Shown: piece by piece, positions 9,231 through 16,598 of the stretch
Position numbering within the stretch: position 1 is the first letter of the stretch
Layout of the letters: the number at the start of each line of letters is the position of its first letter
Assembly: GCF_028200735.1 (NCBI RefSeq)
Contig: NZ_JAQKPV010000007.1
Span: 124,001 to 188,000 of the forward strand
DNA: 64,000 nt
Reading direction: 5' to 3'
From: Streptomyces sp. ACA25
GTDB lineage: Bacteria > Actinomycetota > Actinomycetes > Streptomycetales > Streptomycetaceae
Translations under genes and position numbers: made by a program
The notes under the pieces: generated by a model
What the model saw: the letters and a program-made list of their open reading frames with translations, nothing else
Told to the model about the DNA's origin: nothing
The model's database searches: none

Positions 9231-9965
9231 TCAGCGTGCGAAGAGCTCGAACGGCACACAGCGCCGGCCGTCGAATCGCTCTGCGGCCTCGTCGACGCCA
9301 CGGGTGATCAGCGAGCGGGCGTACGCCGCGGGATCCTCTCCGAGCCCTTCGAGGTAGGCCCGGTGCTCCGTGAGCGAGGCGATCGCCTTTTCCACCGCCC
9401 AGTCGCTGACCTGCTGGGCATGGGTGGCCCGGGGGGAGGCCGCCACCGCGACCCAGCGCACACCGTCCCAGGGCTTCAGGCCGGTGCCGCCCAGCTGTTC
9501 CGGGAAGACCCAGCGGTTGCCCGCGTCACCGGCGGCGTCGAGTACGGCCCTGCCCACGGTCCGGTGGTCCGGGGTGTTCCAGTACGCCCCGCCCCAGGTG
9601 TCGTGGTGGTTGATGGTGATCAGCAGTTCCGGCTGACGGGCCCGGACGGCCCCCGCCAGGTCTCGTCGCAGCGGCAGGCCCGCCTCGATCACACCGTCCC
9701 GGTGGGCGAGGAACTCCACGGTCTCCACGCCGACGGCCGCTGCGCTCGCGACCTGCTCGGCTTCCCGGACCCGCGCCGATTCCTCGGGCGGCAGCCCGTC
9801 GATCCCGGCCTCCCCCCGGGTCACCAGGAGATACGACACCTCCTTGCCGGCCTCGGTCCATTCGGCGATCGCCGCGGCTGCGCCGTACTCCAGGTCATCG
9901 GGGTGGGCGACGATGGCGAGTGCGCGCTGCCAGTCGGTGGGCACAGCGGTCAGGGTGTCCGTCAT
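9231..9965 (-). CDS. PIG-L family deacetylase
   Basis: A 244-residue cytosolic enzyme of the LmbE/PIG-L fold, which removes acetyl groups from N-acetylglucosamine-type substrates (as in mycothiol synthesis by MshB). The metal-binding motif AHPDD is at residues 20-24, followed by TRGEAG, and the downstream HHDTWGGAYWNTPDHR supplies the third metal ligand His and the catalytic region. It is shorter than MshB and lacks its C-terminal features, so I would not call it MshB. The ATG at 9965 was preferred to a TTG three codons earlier. The upstream MHYT gene (stop at 9977) is on the same strand only 11 nt away, so the two may be co-transcribed. Confidence 0.92.
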   Translation of the reverse strand: MTDTLTAVPTDWQRALAIVAHPDDLEYGAAAAIAEWTEAGKEVSYLLVTRGEAGIDGLPPEESARVREAEQVASAAAVGVETVEFLAHRDGVIEAGLPLRRDLAGAVRARQPELLITINHHDTWGGAYWNTPDHRTVGRAVLDAAGDAGNRWVFPEQLGGTGLKPWDGVRWVAVAASPRATHAQQVSDWAVEKAIASLTEHRAYLEGLGEDPAAYARSLITRGVDEAAERFDGRRCVPFELFAR

Positions 9966-9976
9966 GTTCCGCAAGG

Positions 9977-10774
9977 CTACCGCTGGAGAACCCCGAATTG
10001 GCGGGCACCGCGCTGTTCTTCGTCAGGCCGGCCCAGCTCCTCCTCCGCCATCGGGTCGAGCCCGACGAAGAGGCCGACGATCACCAGGAGCAGCATCGGC
10101 ACCGCCAGCGCGGGCAGCAGGGTCTCCAGCGGCACCCGGGTGTACATCATGCTCGTGCTGTGCGCGTGAACGGAGACGGCGGCCATGCCCGTGTAGTGCA
10201 TTCCGGTGACCGCCACGCCCATCAGGAGACTCGCCACGACGGCTGCGGAGAACCGGCGGACGGAGATGGCGAACCACAGGGCGGCGGTCGCCGCGGCCAC
10301 CGCGACCACCAGGGAGAGACCCACCAGCACGGAGTTGTAGACGATCTCACCGGTCATGCGCATGCTGGCCATGCCCATGTAGTGCATGGACGCCACTCCG
10401 AGGCCGGTGACCACGCCGGCCACCGGCAGCAGCCTCGCGGTGTGCCGGGTGTAGCCGACGAGGAAGAGCCCCACACCGGTGACCAGGACGGCAACGCCCA
10501 GGCTGATGTAAGTGACCCCGAGGTCGTAGTCGATCGGCACCGAGGAGGCGGTGAAGCCCATCATGGCGATGAAGTGCATGGTGAAGATGCCGGTGCCGAT
10601 GGACACCGCTCCGAGCACGAGCCACCCCGCGCGCTTTCTGCGCTCCACACTCAGCGCGCGTACAGTGCAGCGCAGCCCGAGTGCGCTGCCGAGCACAGCC
10701 AGCAGAAAACCGAGGACGGGGGTGATCAACCCGTAGGTGAATCCGTCGGTCGTTACCTCAACGGCTGAAAGCAC
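9977..10774 (-). CDS. MHYT-domain integral membrane sensor
   Basis: A 265-residue membrane protein with seven predicted helices. It carries the three-fold MHYT repeat: MHFIAMMGF (~residue 66), MHYMGMASM (~130) and MHYTGMAAV (~193). In this family the Met/His residues at the outer membrane face are thought to bind copper and sense O2, CO or NO. No GGDEF, EAL or kinase domain follows, so it is a stand-alone sensor as is common in Streptomyces. The C-terminus is acidic and cytoplasmic (DPMAEEELGRPDEEQRGAR). The GTG start at 10774 has GAGAGGGG nine bases upstream. The PIG-L gene follows in the same direction after 11 nt. Confidence 0.93.
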   Translation of the reverse strand: MLSAVEVTTDGFTYGLITPVLGFLLAVLGSALGLRCTVRALSVERRKRAGWLVLGAVSIGTGIFTMHFIAMMGFTASSVPIDYDLGVTYISLGVAVLVTGVGLFLVGYTRHTARLLPVAGVVTGLGVASMHYMGMASMRMTGEIVYNSVLVGLSLVVAVAAATAALWFAISVRRFSAAVVASLLMGVAVTGMHYTGMAAVSVHAHSTSMMYTRVPLETLLPALAVPMLLLVIVGLFVGLDPMAEEELGRPDEEQRGARQFGVLQR

Positions 10775-11062
10775 AGCCTGCCCCTCTCGTACCCACCGAA
10801 CACGTGATCCACAGATGTTAGGCAGCTTGAGGCAGAAGCGATCCTGGGGAGCGGGAAATCGAGATCACGATCCGGAGACAGTTCTGCCGAAACGGGTTCC
10901 CTCTCGGACTGCCTGCGGTAGTCCGGGGCACTGGTGTCCGTCCGGCGGCGGGCCTGCGCCTCTCCGCATCAACGCGCCGGGCACGCGCTCCCCCCGGAGT
11001 CCCGTTCCGTCCCGCAGGATGGAGGCTTGTCGATCAAGCAGGACTCACGAGGGGGCACAGGC

Positions 11063-11455
11063 GTGGCCGGACAGCGCGGCAGAGGTCGGCAGGGCAAGGG
11101 ACACCAGGGGGGCCGGGGCGGCGACCACCGGGACCAGCGCACCCAGGACAACCGCACGCAGGACCGGCGTTTCCAGGACCAGCGCACGCAGGACAACCGC
11201 ACGCAGGACAACCGGGTCCAGGACCGGCGCTTCCAGGACAACCGGGCGCAGGACAACCGGGTCCAGGACCGCCGCCTCCAGGACCAGCGCGCCCAGGACC
11301 AGCGCACGCAGCACTACACCGACCGGCGCACGCAGGACAACCGGGTCCAGGTCACCCAGGTCACCGACAACCGCCGTCGTGCACGCCTGGGCTGGAAGCT
11401 GGCTCTGCTGCTCGTCGTGCTCGGCGGAGTGCTCGTGTTCCTCGTCCTCGGCTGA
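11063..11455 (+). CDS. Small tail-anchored protein of Q-D-x-R pentapeptide repeats
   Basis: A 130-residue protein I cannot assign to a named family. After a Gly/Arg-rich start (GQRGRGRQGKGHQGGRGG), twelve copies of the pentapeptide [TFVAL]-Q-D-[NRQ]-R occupy residues ~27-94, interrupted once by TQHYTDRR. A basic patch (DNRRRARLGWK) then leads into a single C-terminal hydrophobic helix of about 19 residues ending two residues from the C-terminus. The topology is a cytoplasmic, highly charged (alternating Asp and Arg) repeat domain fixed to the membrane by its tail. The GTG at 11063 has GAGGGGG seven bases before it; a longer frame from 10934 lacks a good site. Repeat period and codon bias support translation. 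Function is unknown. Confidence 0.7.
   Translation: MAGQRGRGRQGKGHQGGRGGDHRDQRTQDNRTQDRRFQDQRTQDNRTQDNRVQDRRFQDNRAQDNRVQDRRLQDQRAQDQRTQHYTDRRTQDNRVQVTQVTDNRRRARLGWKLALLLVVLGGVLVFLVLG
11132..11344 (+). repeat. 15-nt tandem repeats coding QDxR pentapeptides
   Basis: Units of the form CAG-GAC-NNN-CG(C/G)-NNN recur at exact 15-nt spacing, eleven in a row from 11141 to 11305, then one more at 11330-11344 after a 24-nt interruption. Variation is mostly in the codons for positions 1 and 4 of the pentapeptide. Such arrays can change copy number by slippage or recombination. Confidence 0.85.
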
Positions 11456-11546
11456 CGAACCATAGGAGCGTCCTGTCACCACCTCGTCCTAGAGTGCGGC
11501 TCAATGATCGTCCGGTCACCGTGGCCGGGCGGGAAGGAGCCCTGCC

Positions 11547-13001
11547 GTGTCCGGAACCACGACCTACCTGGAGCTGTCCCAGGAAGGCGAAGGAGCACAC
11601 AAGTTCTACGAGGTCACGGTGGACGGGGTCACCGTGACCGTCCGCTACGGGCGCATAGGCACCGCGGGTCAGCTCAAGACCTCGGCCTTTCCGACCCCGG
11701 CCAAAGCGCAGGCAGCCGCGGCGAAGAAGATCGGGGAGAAGGCCCGCAAGGGTTACGCCCCCGCGGTGCCGGGTGTGCGTGCGGCCCGTGCGGTCACCCG
11801 CCGCCAGGTGACCTCCGCTCCTTCCACCGCCCGGGCGGTGGCCCCGGTCCTGTGGCGGTTCCGCACGGGCACCTCGGCCTTCGGTATTCACATCGACCAG
11901 GACCGCTGCTGGGTCGGCAACCAGGCCGGCGAGGTGCACACGGTCGGCCACGACGGCGAGGTACTGGCCCGGTACCAGCTGCCGGACGGCGTCAAGTGCC
12001 TGGTGGCGGACGACTTCTGGATCTACGCCGGCTGTGACGACGGCACGGTCTACGACCTGTCCGCCAAACTGCCGTTCGCGGCCTACGAGATCAGCGCCGA
12101 TGTGGACATCTTCTGGCTGGACATCCACGGGGGTGTTCTCAACGTCGCCGACCGGGACGGCGGGCTGGCCGTCATCGACCACGAGGACGAGTTCCAGTGG
12201 TCCCGCAAGAGCGCCGGCGGGCACGCCTGGATGGTCCGTCGTGACGAGCACGCCGTCTACCACGGACACGAGAAGGGGGTGACGGCCTACGCGCTCGACG
12301 GCTCCGGAGAGCGGTGGCACACCCCGACCGAGGGTGCGGTGCTCTTCGGCTGGCAGGAGGCGGACGCGGTCTACGCCGGCACCGCCCGGAAACTCGTGAG
12401 GCGCCTGTCGAAGGCCACCGGCGCCGTGCAGGCGGACTACCGCTGTGACGCCGCCGTCTACTCCTGCGCGACGGCTCCGGGCGGGCAGTACGTCTTCGCC
12501 GGGGACTCCGCCTCGTCCGTCTACTGCTTCGCCGCTGACGGCACGCGGCTGTGGAAGCTCGGCACCGGCGGTGTCGGTTCGGCGCTGTCGATGCAGTATC
12601 TGGACGAGCGGCTGTACATCGTGACCACCCACGGTTCCCTGGTCTGCATCGACGCGAGCGAGGCGGCGATCACCGCGGCCGAGGACGGCCGGGTGCCGCA
12701 GCCGGTGGACGTGAAGATGGCGGCGGCGCTGCCCACGTACACCCCGTCCACGGCGGTGGAGACGATCCCGGCGGTGTCCAGCGCGGAACAGGCGGGCGGG
12801 GCAGGCGGCGTGACCGTGGAGTGCGTCCAGGAGGGCTCCCGGATGCGGGTGCGGGTGGTCAGCGAGGGCTACGAGCCGTCGTGGAACGTGCAGTTCCCCC
12901 GCCACGCCCGTGTGCACGGGGCCAGGTACCTGGTCGACGGCCTGCACCCGGCGGCCGGTGGCTTCTACCGGGTCCGCGGCGAGATCCGCCGGCTGCTCTG
13001 A
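11547..13001 (+). CDS. WGR-domain protein with beta-propeller repeats
   Basis: A 484-residue protein. Residues ~5-75 form a WGR domain: KFYEVTVDGVTVTVRYGRIGTAG, then the helix FPTPAKAQAAAAKKIGEKARKGY. WGR modules bind nucleic acid ends in PARPs and in bacterial MolR-like proteins. From ~100 on there are about seven blades of a PQQ/WD40-like propeller (for example CWVGNQAGEVHTVGHDGEVLARY, WIYAGCDDGTVYDL, YVFAGDSASSVYCFAADG), followed by a C-terminal beta domain (~430-484). No signal peptide or membrane segment is present, so it should be cytosolic. The GTG start has GGAAGGAGC upstream. The fusion suggests a nucleic-acid-binding scaffold; the partners are unknown. Confidence 0.85.
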   Translation: MSGTTTYLELSQEGEGAHKFYEVTVDGVTVTVRYGRIGTAGQLKTSAFPTPAKAQAAAAKKIGEKARKGYAPAVPGVRAARAVTRRQVTSAPSTARAVAPVLWRFRTGTSAFGIHIDQDRCWVGNQAGEVHTVGHDGEVLARYQLPDGVKCLVADDFWIYAGCDDGTVYDLSAKLPFAAYEISADVDIFWLDIHGGVLNVADRDGGLAVIDHEDEFQWSRKSAGGHAWMVRRDEHAVYHGHEKGVTAYALDGSGERWHTPTEGAVLFGWQEADAVYAGTARKLVRRLSKATGAVQADYRCDAAVYSCATAPGGQYVFAGDSASSVYCFAADGTRLWKLGTGGVGSALSMQYLDERLYIVTTHGSLVCIDASEAAITAAEDGRVPQPVDVKMAAALPTYTPSTAVETIPAVSSAEQAGGAGGVTVECVQEGSRMRVRVVSEGYEPSWNVQFPRHARVHGARYLVDGLHPAAGGFYRVRGEIRRLL

Positions 13002-13403
13002 CCCCGGACCCACCCGCGGAGGACCGCGGCCGACGGCCGGAAAGCACGGGATGGGTGCCCGGGGGCGTAGCCTGCCCCCGGGCCCCGTGGAGCCACCCGC
13101 TTGGCACGCCCGGACGGTGCAGGTCGCGGGTCACGGTGATGGCGTCGCGCCCTACCTTTAGGCCACCGCGCACCGAGCTGCGCGGGCCGGAGTCGAACCG
13201 GCAATCTCGACGACCTCGCCCGCGTCCGGTTGCCCGGGCGATGGGTGGCGAATGCTGAGTCTGGAGCAAGAGTCTGAGACTGACCGCGGAACCGCACGCT
13301 GTGGTGCTGATCCCGCGCACTGACGACAAGCTTCACCTTCAGCTTTGCGCTCCTGGCGCACCCCGGACAACACGTCACGCGCGCTACCGGGGAGTTCATG
13401 AGG
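13002..13403. other. Intergenic region surrounding the permuted tRNA-like element
   Basis: A 400-bp stretch between the WGR gene (plus) and the gene ending at 13404 (minus), with no convincing coding sequence. Several overlapping open frames exist on both strands but have no ribosome sites. It contains the permuted tRNA-like element. Its minus-strand flanks can also pair: CGCGGG (13219-13224) with CCCGCG (13125-13130), and CCGGA (13225-13229) with TCCGG (13110-13114). A folded RNA of roughly 120 nt (13110-13229) is therefore possible. I could not fix a promoter. Confidence 0.5.
13143..13212 (-). ncRNA. Circularly permuted tRNA-like RNA
   Basis: Read on the minus strand, the 3' half of a tRNA comes first: anticodon-stem strand CGTCG (13212-13208), variable loop AGATT, T-arm GCCGG-TTCGACT-CCGGC (13202-13186), acceptor strand CCGCGCA (13185-13179). 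A 6-nt linker GCTCGG follows, then the 5' half: acceptor TGCGCGG (13172-13166), TG at positions 8-9, D-stem GCCT, D-loop AAAGGTA, D-stem GGGC, G26, and anticodon-stem strand CGACG (13147-13143). The two halves pair perfectly with each other: 7/7 in the acceptor stem and 5/5 in the anticodon stem. Conserved A14, G18, G19, A21, T54, T55, C56 and A58 are all present. No CCA is encoded. The anticodon loop is open: the 5' half continues CCATC and the 3' half is preceded by CGAGGT, so neither the anticodon nor U33 can be assigned. A conventional tRNA cannot be drawn here. Aminoacylation and expression are unknown. Confidence 0.75.
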
Positions 13404-14135
13404 CTACCCGAAGAGGTAGCCGAAGACGGCTTCACCGGCCCGCTGGTCGGTGACCTCTCCGCTGTTGGCTTCCTCCCGGGCGAACTTCACGGCCTCCTGG
13501 AGCTTCTCCATCCGCTCCAGCAGTTCGTTGACCCGGCGGGCGGGAAGCGCCCCCGAGAACTTGACGGTCGTCCAGTAGCCGACCGGAACGTCCTCGTAGT
13601 ACACCTCGACCTGGGCCGGGTGCTTCTCCGTCGGCTCCGCCTTGACGTGGTTGCGCGGGACCTTCTTCGTCCGCAGGGTGCGCACCGGCTCGGTCTTCCA
13701 GCAGTCCGTGGACGGGTCCGGCGCCCAGGACTCGGCGGCGTCCAGTACCGGCAGCCTGCGGAGGAAGGTACCCAGCCCGGCGAGTTGCTTCTCCAGGAAG
13801 AGCAGGTACGTCACCGGCACGTCGCGCAGCAGCGTCCGGCCCTCCACCGTCACATCGGCGCGGGCGTCGCAGTTCGCCCAGTCCTTGGTGGCGGTGACAT
13901 CGAACAGCCGGGTGAGCGTCCTGGCGGTGTCCCGCAGCACGTCCTCGGTCTTCACCTGCACGCGGGTGGACTCCGGGGGAAGTTGCTCGCCCTCCTCGTC
14001 CTTCGGCTGGTAGGTGCGCGAGATACCGGCCAGCAGCGCCGGCTTGGCCAGGCCCTGCTGGACAGCCGCCAGGTCCTGCTGGGACTTGGACTTGACGCCC
14101 TTCTCCACTGCGATGATCTGATTGAGTTTCGCCAC
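13404..14135 (-). CDS. Conserved actinobacterial hypothetical protein (DUF7873-type)
   Basis: A 243-residue soluble protein beginning AKLNQIIAVEKGVKSKSQQDL, which I recall as the hallmark of a Streptomyces family of unknown function (DUF7873, number to be checked). It is mixed alpha/beta, with the charged motif DVTATKDWANCDARADV and the segment VPVTYLLFLEKQLAGLGTFLRRLPVLD. No signal peptide or catalytic motif is evident. The GTG start at 14135 has only a weak ribosome site. A hairpin at the stop codon (GGCTACC-loop-GGTAGCC, 13402-13421) may terminate it. The permuted tRNA-like element lies 190 nt downstream on the same strand. Confidence 0.75.
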   Translation of the reverse strand: MAKLNQIIAVEKGVKSKSQQDLAAVQQGLAKPALLAGISRTYQPKDEEGEQLPPESTRVQVKTEDVLRDTARTLTRLFDVTATKDWANCDARADVTVEGRTLLRDVPVTYLLFLEKQLAGLGTFLRRLPVLDAAESWAPDPSTDCWKTEPVRTLRTKKVPRNHVKAEPTEKHPAQVEVYYEDVPVGYWTTVKFSGALPARRVNELLERMEKLQEAVKFAREEANSGEVTDQRAGEAVFGYLFG

Positions 14136-14186
14136 GCGGGCAACATACCCGACGCCGGCCCCGACAGCAGCCGGGTTTCCCGCCGG

Positions 14187-15137
14187 TCACTCCCCCACCT
14201 GCGCCGGTGACCGGCTGGAGGGCCCGGACACCGGCGCACGGCAGGCCGGACAGTGGCTGTGCACCGTGCTCCGGAAGGCGACGTTGTCGCACCGGGCACA
14301 GGTACGCAGGGGGACCACCCCGGCCGGGGGCGGGGCAGGGCCGTCACCCCCCGGCCGGGGTGCCCCGGCCTGCGCGCCCCACCGGGCCGGGAGGAACGCC
14401 CGCAGCCGGTAGCGCAGAAGGTGATAGGGGCGCCCGGTGAAGCGCACCGGCAGGCCGGTGGTGAGGGCCCTGGCGATCTCGGAGAACGTGGCCCCTCTGC
14501 ACAGCCACACGTCCACCTCGGGGGCGAGGCGCCGGCTCTCGTCCTCGGACAGGAACAGCCGTGGTTCGCGGACCCGCAGCGAAGCCAGGAACCGGTCGGC
14601 CTCCGGGCTGCTCCGCGTCGGCTCCGGGGCGGGCGGCGGAGCGGGGACGGCGGGCGCGGGATGCACGGGGGGAATCGGCGCTGCGGGACGTCGGTCACCC
14701 GCCGGACCGGTGTCCGGCGCCCCGGAGTCCCGCGGCGCAGGCCGAGCGCCCCGGGTGGACGTGGCACGGACCGGGCGCGGACCGGAGCGGGGTGCGGGCT
14801 CGCGCTTCTTGGCAGCGGGCTGGTCATGCAGGATGACGCGGGTGCGCAGGGTGCCGTCCGGGGCTCGTTCGAGGCGGCGCTCCAGGTAACCGGCCGCCTC
14901 CAGTTCGGTGAGTGCCCGGCTGATACGGACGCGGCCCTCGGCGAAGTGGGCGCACAGCCGGTCGATGCTGACGACCGTGCCGTCCCGCTGGGAGAACAGG
15001 TACGCGGCGACACCCGCGGTGACGGCGCTGCCGGTGCGCTGGATGAGGTGGTTGGGAAGAATCGTGAAGTTCTTGGTGTGCCGGGCCCGAACATGGAGCA
15101 GGCCGGGAGAGGGCGCGATACGCTGAGGATCAGCCAT
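14187..15137 (-). CDS. Helix-turn-helix regulator with C-terminal zinc-binding tail
   Basis: A 316-residue protein. Residues ~10-90 form a winged helix-turn-helix: TKNFTILPNHLIQRTG, then TVVSIDRLCAHFAEGRVRISRALTELEAAGYLERR, the helix pair and wing of a replication- or MarR-type DNA-binding domain. A long Pro/Ala/Arg-rich linker (~105-185) follows, then a conserved segment RFLASLRVREPRLFLSEDESRRL, and a C-terminal Cys motif (CARCDN...CPACRAP) that should bind zinc. The family is common in Streptomyces, usually divergent from an XRE-DUF5753 gene as here. The ATG at 15137 is chosen over a much longer frame running to 16238, which is antisense to the XRE gene. Confidence 0.8.
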   Translation of the reverse strand: MADPQRIAPSPGLLHVRARHTKNFTILPNHLIQRTGSAVTAGVAAYLFSQRDGTVVSIDRLCAHFAEGRVRISRALTELEAAGYLERRLERAPDGTLRTRVILHDQPAAKKREPAPRSGPRPVRATSTRGARPAPRDSGAPDTGPAGDRRPAAPIPPVHPAPAVPAPPPAPEPTRSSPEADRFLASLRVREPRLFLSEDESRRLAPEVDVWLCRGATFSEIARALTTGLPVRFTGRPYHLLRYRLRAFLPARWGAQAGAPRPGGDGPAPPPAGVVPLRTCARCDNVAFRSTVHSHCPACRAPVSGPSSRSPAQVGE

Positions 15138-15497
15138 CGGGAAGTCCTGTTCTTCCTGATCGGTCAGGCCCTCGATCGGGATTGCAGTCCCGGCCGGGGG
15201 CCGAATTATTTGTGTGGTTGCAGGAAGCGACCATAACCCCGCCGGGAACACCCGCGGCGCCGAAGTCACCCGTTCGAGTGAGCACTTCTCAGGTGGGTGG
15301 GTGGGAAGGTCCTTTCTCCCCGGAGTCCTTGTAAAAGGCTGCCGCCTCACCGGCTGTCGGATATCCGGCAGCCGGTCACGAACCCGGTGACTCGTACGCC
15401 GGGCGGCGTACGAGAACCCGGACCGGCCCCTCTCGTTGCGCAGGGTGAGGTCCGCCAGTGGGTGCGGACAAGAACGAGGTGCGGGAGGTGGCCGAAC
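15138..15497. promoter_or_regulatory. Divergent control region with two strong dyads
   Basis: This 360-bp region separates the minus-strand HTH gene from the plus-strand XRE gene and has no convincing gene. Two dyads stand out. CGGCTGTCGGAT with its mirrored half (15351-15374) is a 24-bp palindrome with one G-T mismatch. CTCGTACGCC-GGGC-GGCGTACGAG (15391-15414) has perfect 10-bp arms. An A/T-rich patch near 15205-15215 may hold the promoter of the minus-strand gene. Either dyad could be an operator for the two regulators. Confidence 0.5.
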
Positions 15498-16319
15498 ATG
15501 GCTGTCGGCAGCGAGCCGGAACCGTCGGAGAGCCTGCAAGGGTTCGGAGCGCTGCTCGCGCTGTTCCGCAAACGGGCGGGACTGACACAGGAACAGTTCG
15601 CGCCACTCGTCGGGTACTCGGCCGCGGCTGTCTCGTCGATCGAGCAGGGCCGCCGCTTCCCGCAACGGCAGTTCATCCTTCAGGCGGATCAGATCCTGGA
15701 GGCGGACGAGGTGCTCAAGACCTCCGGACGCCATCTGGCCCGGCGTCCCGGGATCGCTTCCTGGTTCCGCCACTGGGCGCAACTGGAGGAGGAGGCACTC
15801 AACCTCTGGACGTACGAATGCCGGGTCGTCCCCGGCCTGCTCCAGTCCGAGGCCTACGCCCGCGCCGTCTTCCAAAGCCGCATGCCGCCTTTGGCCGATG
15901 CGCAGGTCGAGAATCAGGTCTCGGCCCGCATGGACCGGCAGCACCTGCTGCGGGAGAATCCGAATACCGCCTACAGCTTCATTGTTGAGGAGGCGGTGAT
16001 CCTGCGCCGCACGGGTGGCGTGGAGGTGACGCGCGGGCTCATCGACCACATGCTTGCGCAAGCGGATCTCCGCAACGTCGAGTTGCAGGTCATGCCACTG
16101 CGGCAGGAGGACCACGCGGGGCTGGGCGGGCCGTTGCAGCTTCTGGAGACGCCGGACAACCAATGGCTGGGCTACACCGAGGGCTACTTCAACAGCCACC
16201 TCACCAGCAGTCCGAAACAGGTCGGGAGGATGCTTCAACGGTATGCCAGGATGCGCTCACAGGCTCTCACTTCCGCGGACTCCGTAGGCCTGTTGAAGCG
16301 ACTGCGAGGAGACCTATGA
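15498..16319 (+). CDS. XRE-family regulator with DUF5753 domain
   Basis: A 273-residue protein of a family hugely expanded in Streptomyces. Residues ~14-70 are an XRE helix-turn-helix (FGALLALFRKRAGLTQEQFAPLVGYSAAAVSSIEQGRRFP), and the remaining ~180 residues are the DUF5753 ligand or partner domain (WTYECRVVPGLLQSEAYARAVF through ELQVMPLRQEDHAGLGGPLQLLE). These proteins pair with a small DUF397 protein encoded just downstream, as here, and some pairs control differentiation and antibiotic production. The ATG at 15498 lies nine bases after GGGAGGTGG. It overlaps the DUF397 gene by four bases (ATGA), so the two are translationally coupled. Confidence 0.95.
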   Translation: MAVGSEPEPSESLQGFGALLALFRKRAGLTQEQFAPLVGYSAAAVSSIEQGRRFPQRQFILQADQILEADEVLKTSGRHLARRPGIASWFRHWAQLEEEALNLWTYECRVVPGLLQSEAYARAVFQSRMPPLADAQVENQVSARMDRQHLLRENPNTAYSFIVEEAVILRRTGGVEVTRGLIDHMLAQADLRNVELQVMPLRQEDHAGLGGPLQLLETPDNQWLGYTEGYFNSHLTSSPKQVGRMLQRYARMRSQALTSADSVGLLKRLRGDL

Positions 16320-16504
16320 GTACCGACAAGCCGGCATGGCGAAAGAGCAGCTACAGCGGCCCCGACGGTGACAGTTGCGTCGAGGTGGCCTCCGCCCTTC
16401 CGGGGGTGGTGCGCGTCCGGGATTCCAAGGAGGAGCAGGGGCCGCAGCTCGCCCTCTCCCCCGCCGCCTGGACGGCGTTCGTCACGCACACCGCCCGCGG
16501 CTGA
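16316..16504 (+). CDS. DUF397 small protein
   Basis: A 62-residue protein with the complete DUF397 signature: AWRKSSYSGPDGDSCVEVA, VRVRDSKEEQGPQLALSPAAWTAFV. It is the standard partner of the preceding XRE-DUF5753 regulator. In studied Streptomyces pairs the small protein acts with or against the regulator, in a toxin-antitoxin-like or anti-repressor manner. Start and stop overlap (ATGA) with the upstream gene. Confidence 0.95.
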   Translation: MSTDKPAWRKSSYSGPDGDSCVEVASALPGVVRVRDSKEEQGPQLALSPAAWTAFVTHTARG

Positions 16505-16525
16505 CCCGTACCGTCCCTGCGACCT

Positions 16526-16557
16526 GCCCCGCTCCCGGCCGGTGCCGGGAGCGGGGC
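16526..16557. terminator. Bidirectional terminator hairpin
   Basis: GCCCCGCTCCCGG and CCGGGAGCGGGGC form a perfect 13-bp stem with a CCGGTG loop. It lies between two convergent genes (stops at 16504 and 16599). There is no T-run, as usual in Streptomyces. Confidence 0.8.
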
Positions 16558-16598
16558 CGTTCTGCGCGGACACCGGGCCGTGCCATCCGGCCCGGGTC

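Noticed and set aside
11132..11344. CRISPR-like or satellite repeat
   Set aside because: The 15-nt period keeps the reading frame, variation is mostly at defined codon positions, and there are no spacers.
11361..13013. 550-codon open frame on the minus strand
   Set aside because: Antisense to the WGR gene; no ribosome site or known motif.
13140..13330. A normal tRNA or tmRNA on the minus strand ending in the T-arm at 13186-13202
   Set aside because: No 5' half lies upstream at tRNA distance. An 8-base complement of the acceptor strand at about 13314-13321 would need a ~140-nt molecule with no D-arm. The D-arm is downstream instead, giving the permuted reading. tmRNA features (tag ORF, pseudoknots) are absent.
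13141..13435. Short ORFs on the minus strand covering the tRNA-like element
   Set aside because: Their peptides (for example GSTPARA) are what tRNA T-arm DNA gives when translated; no ribosome sites.
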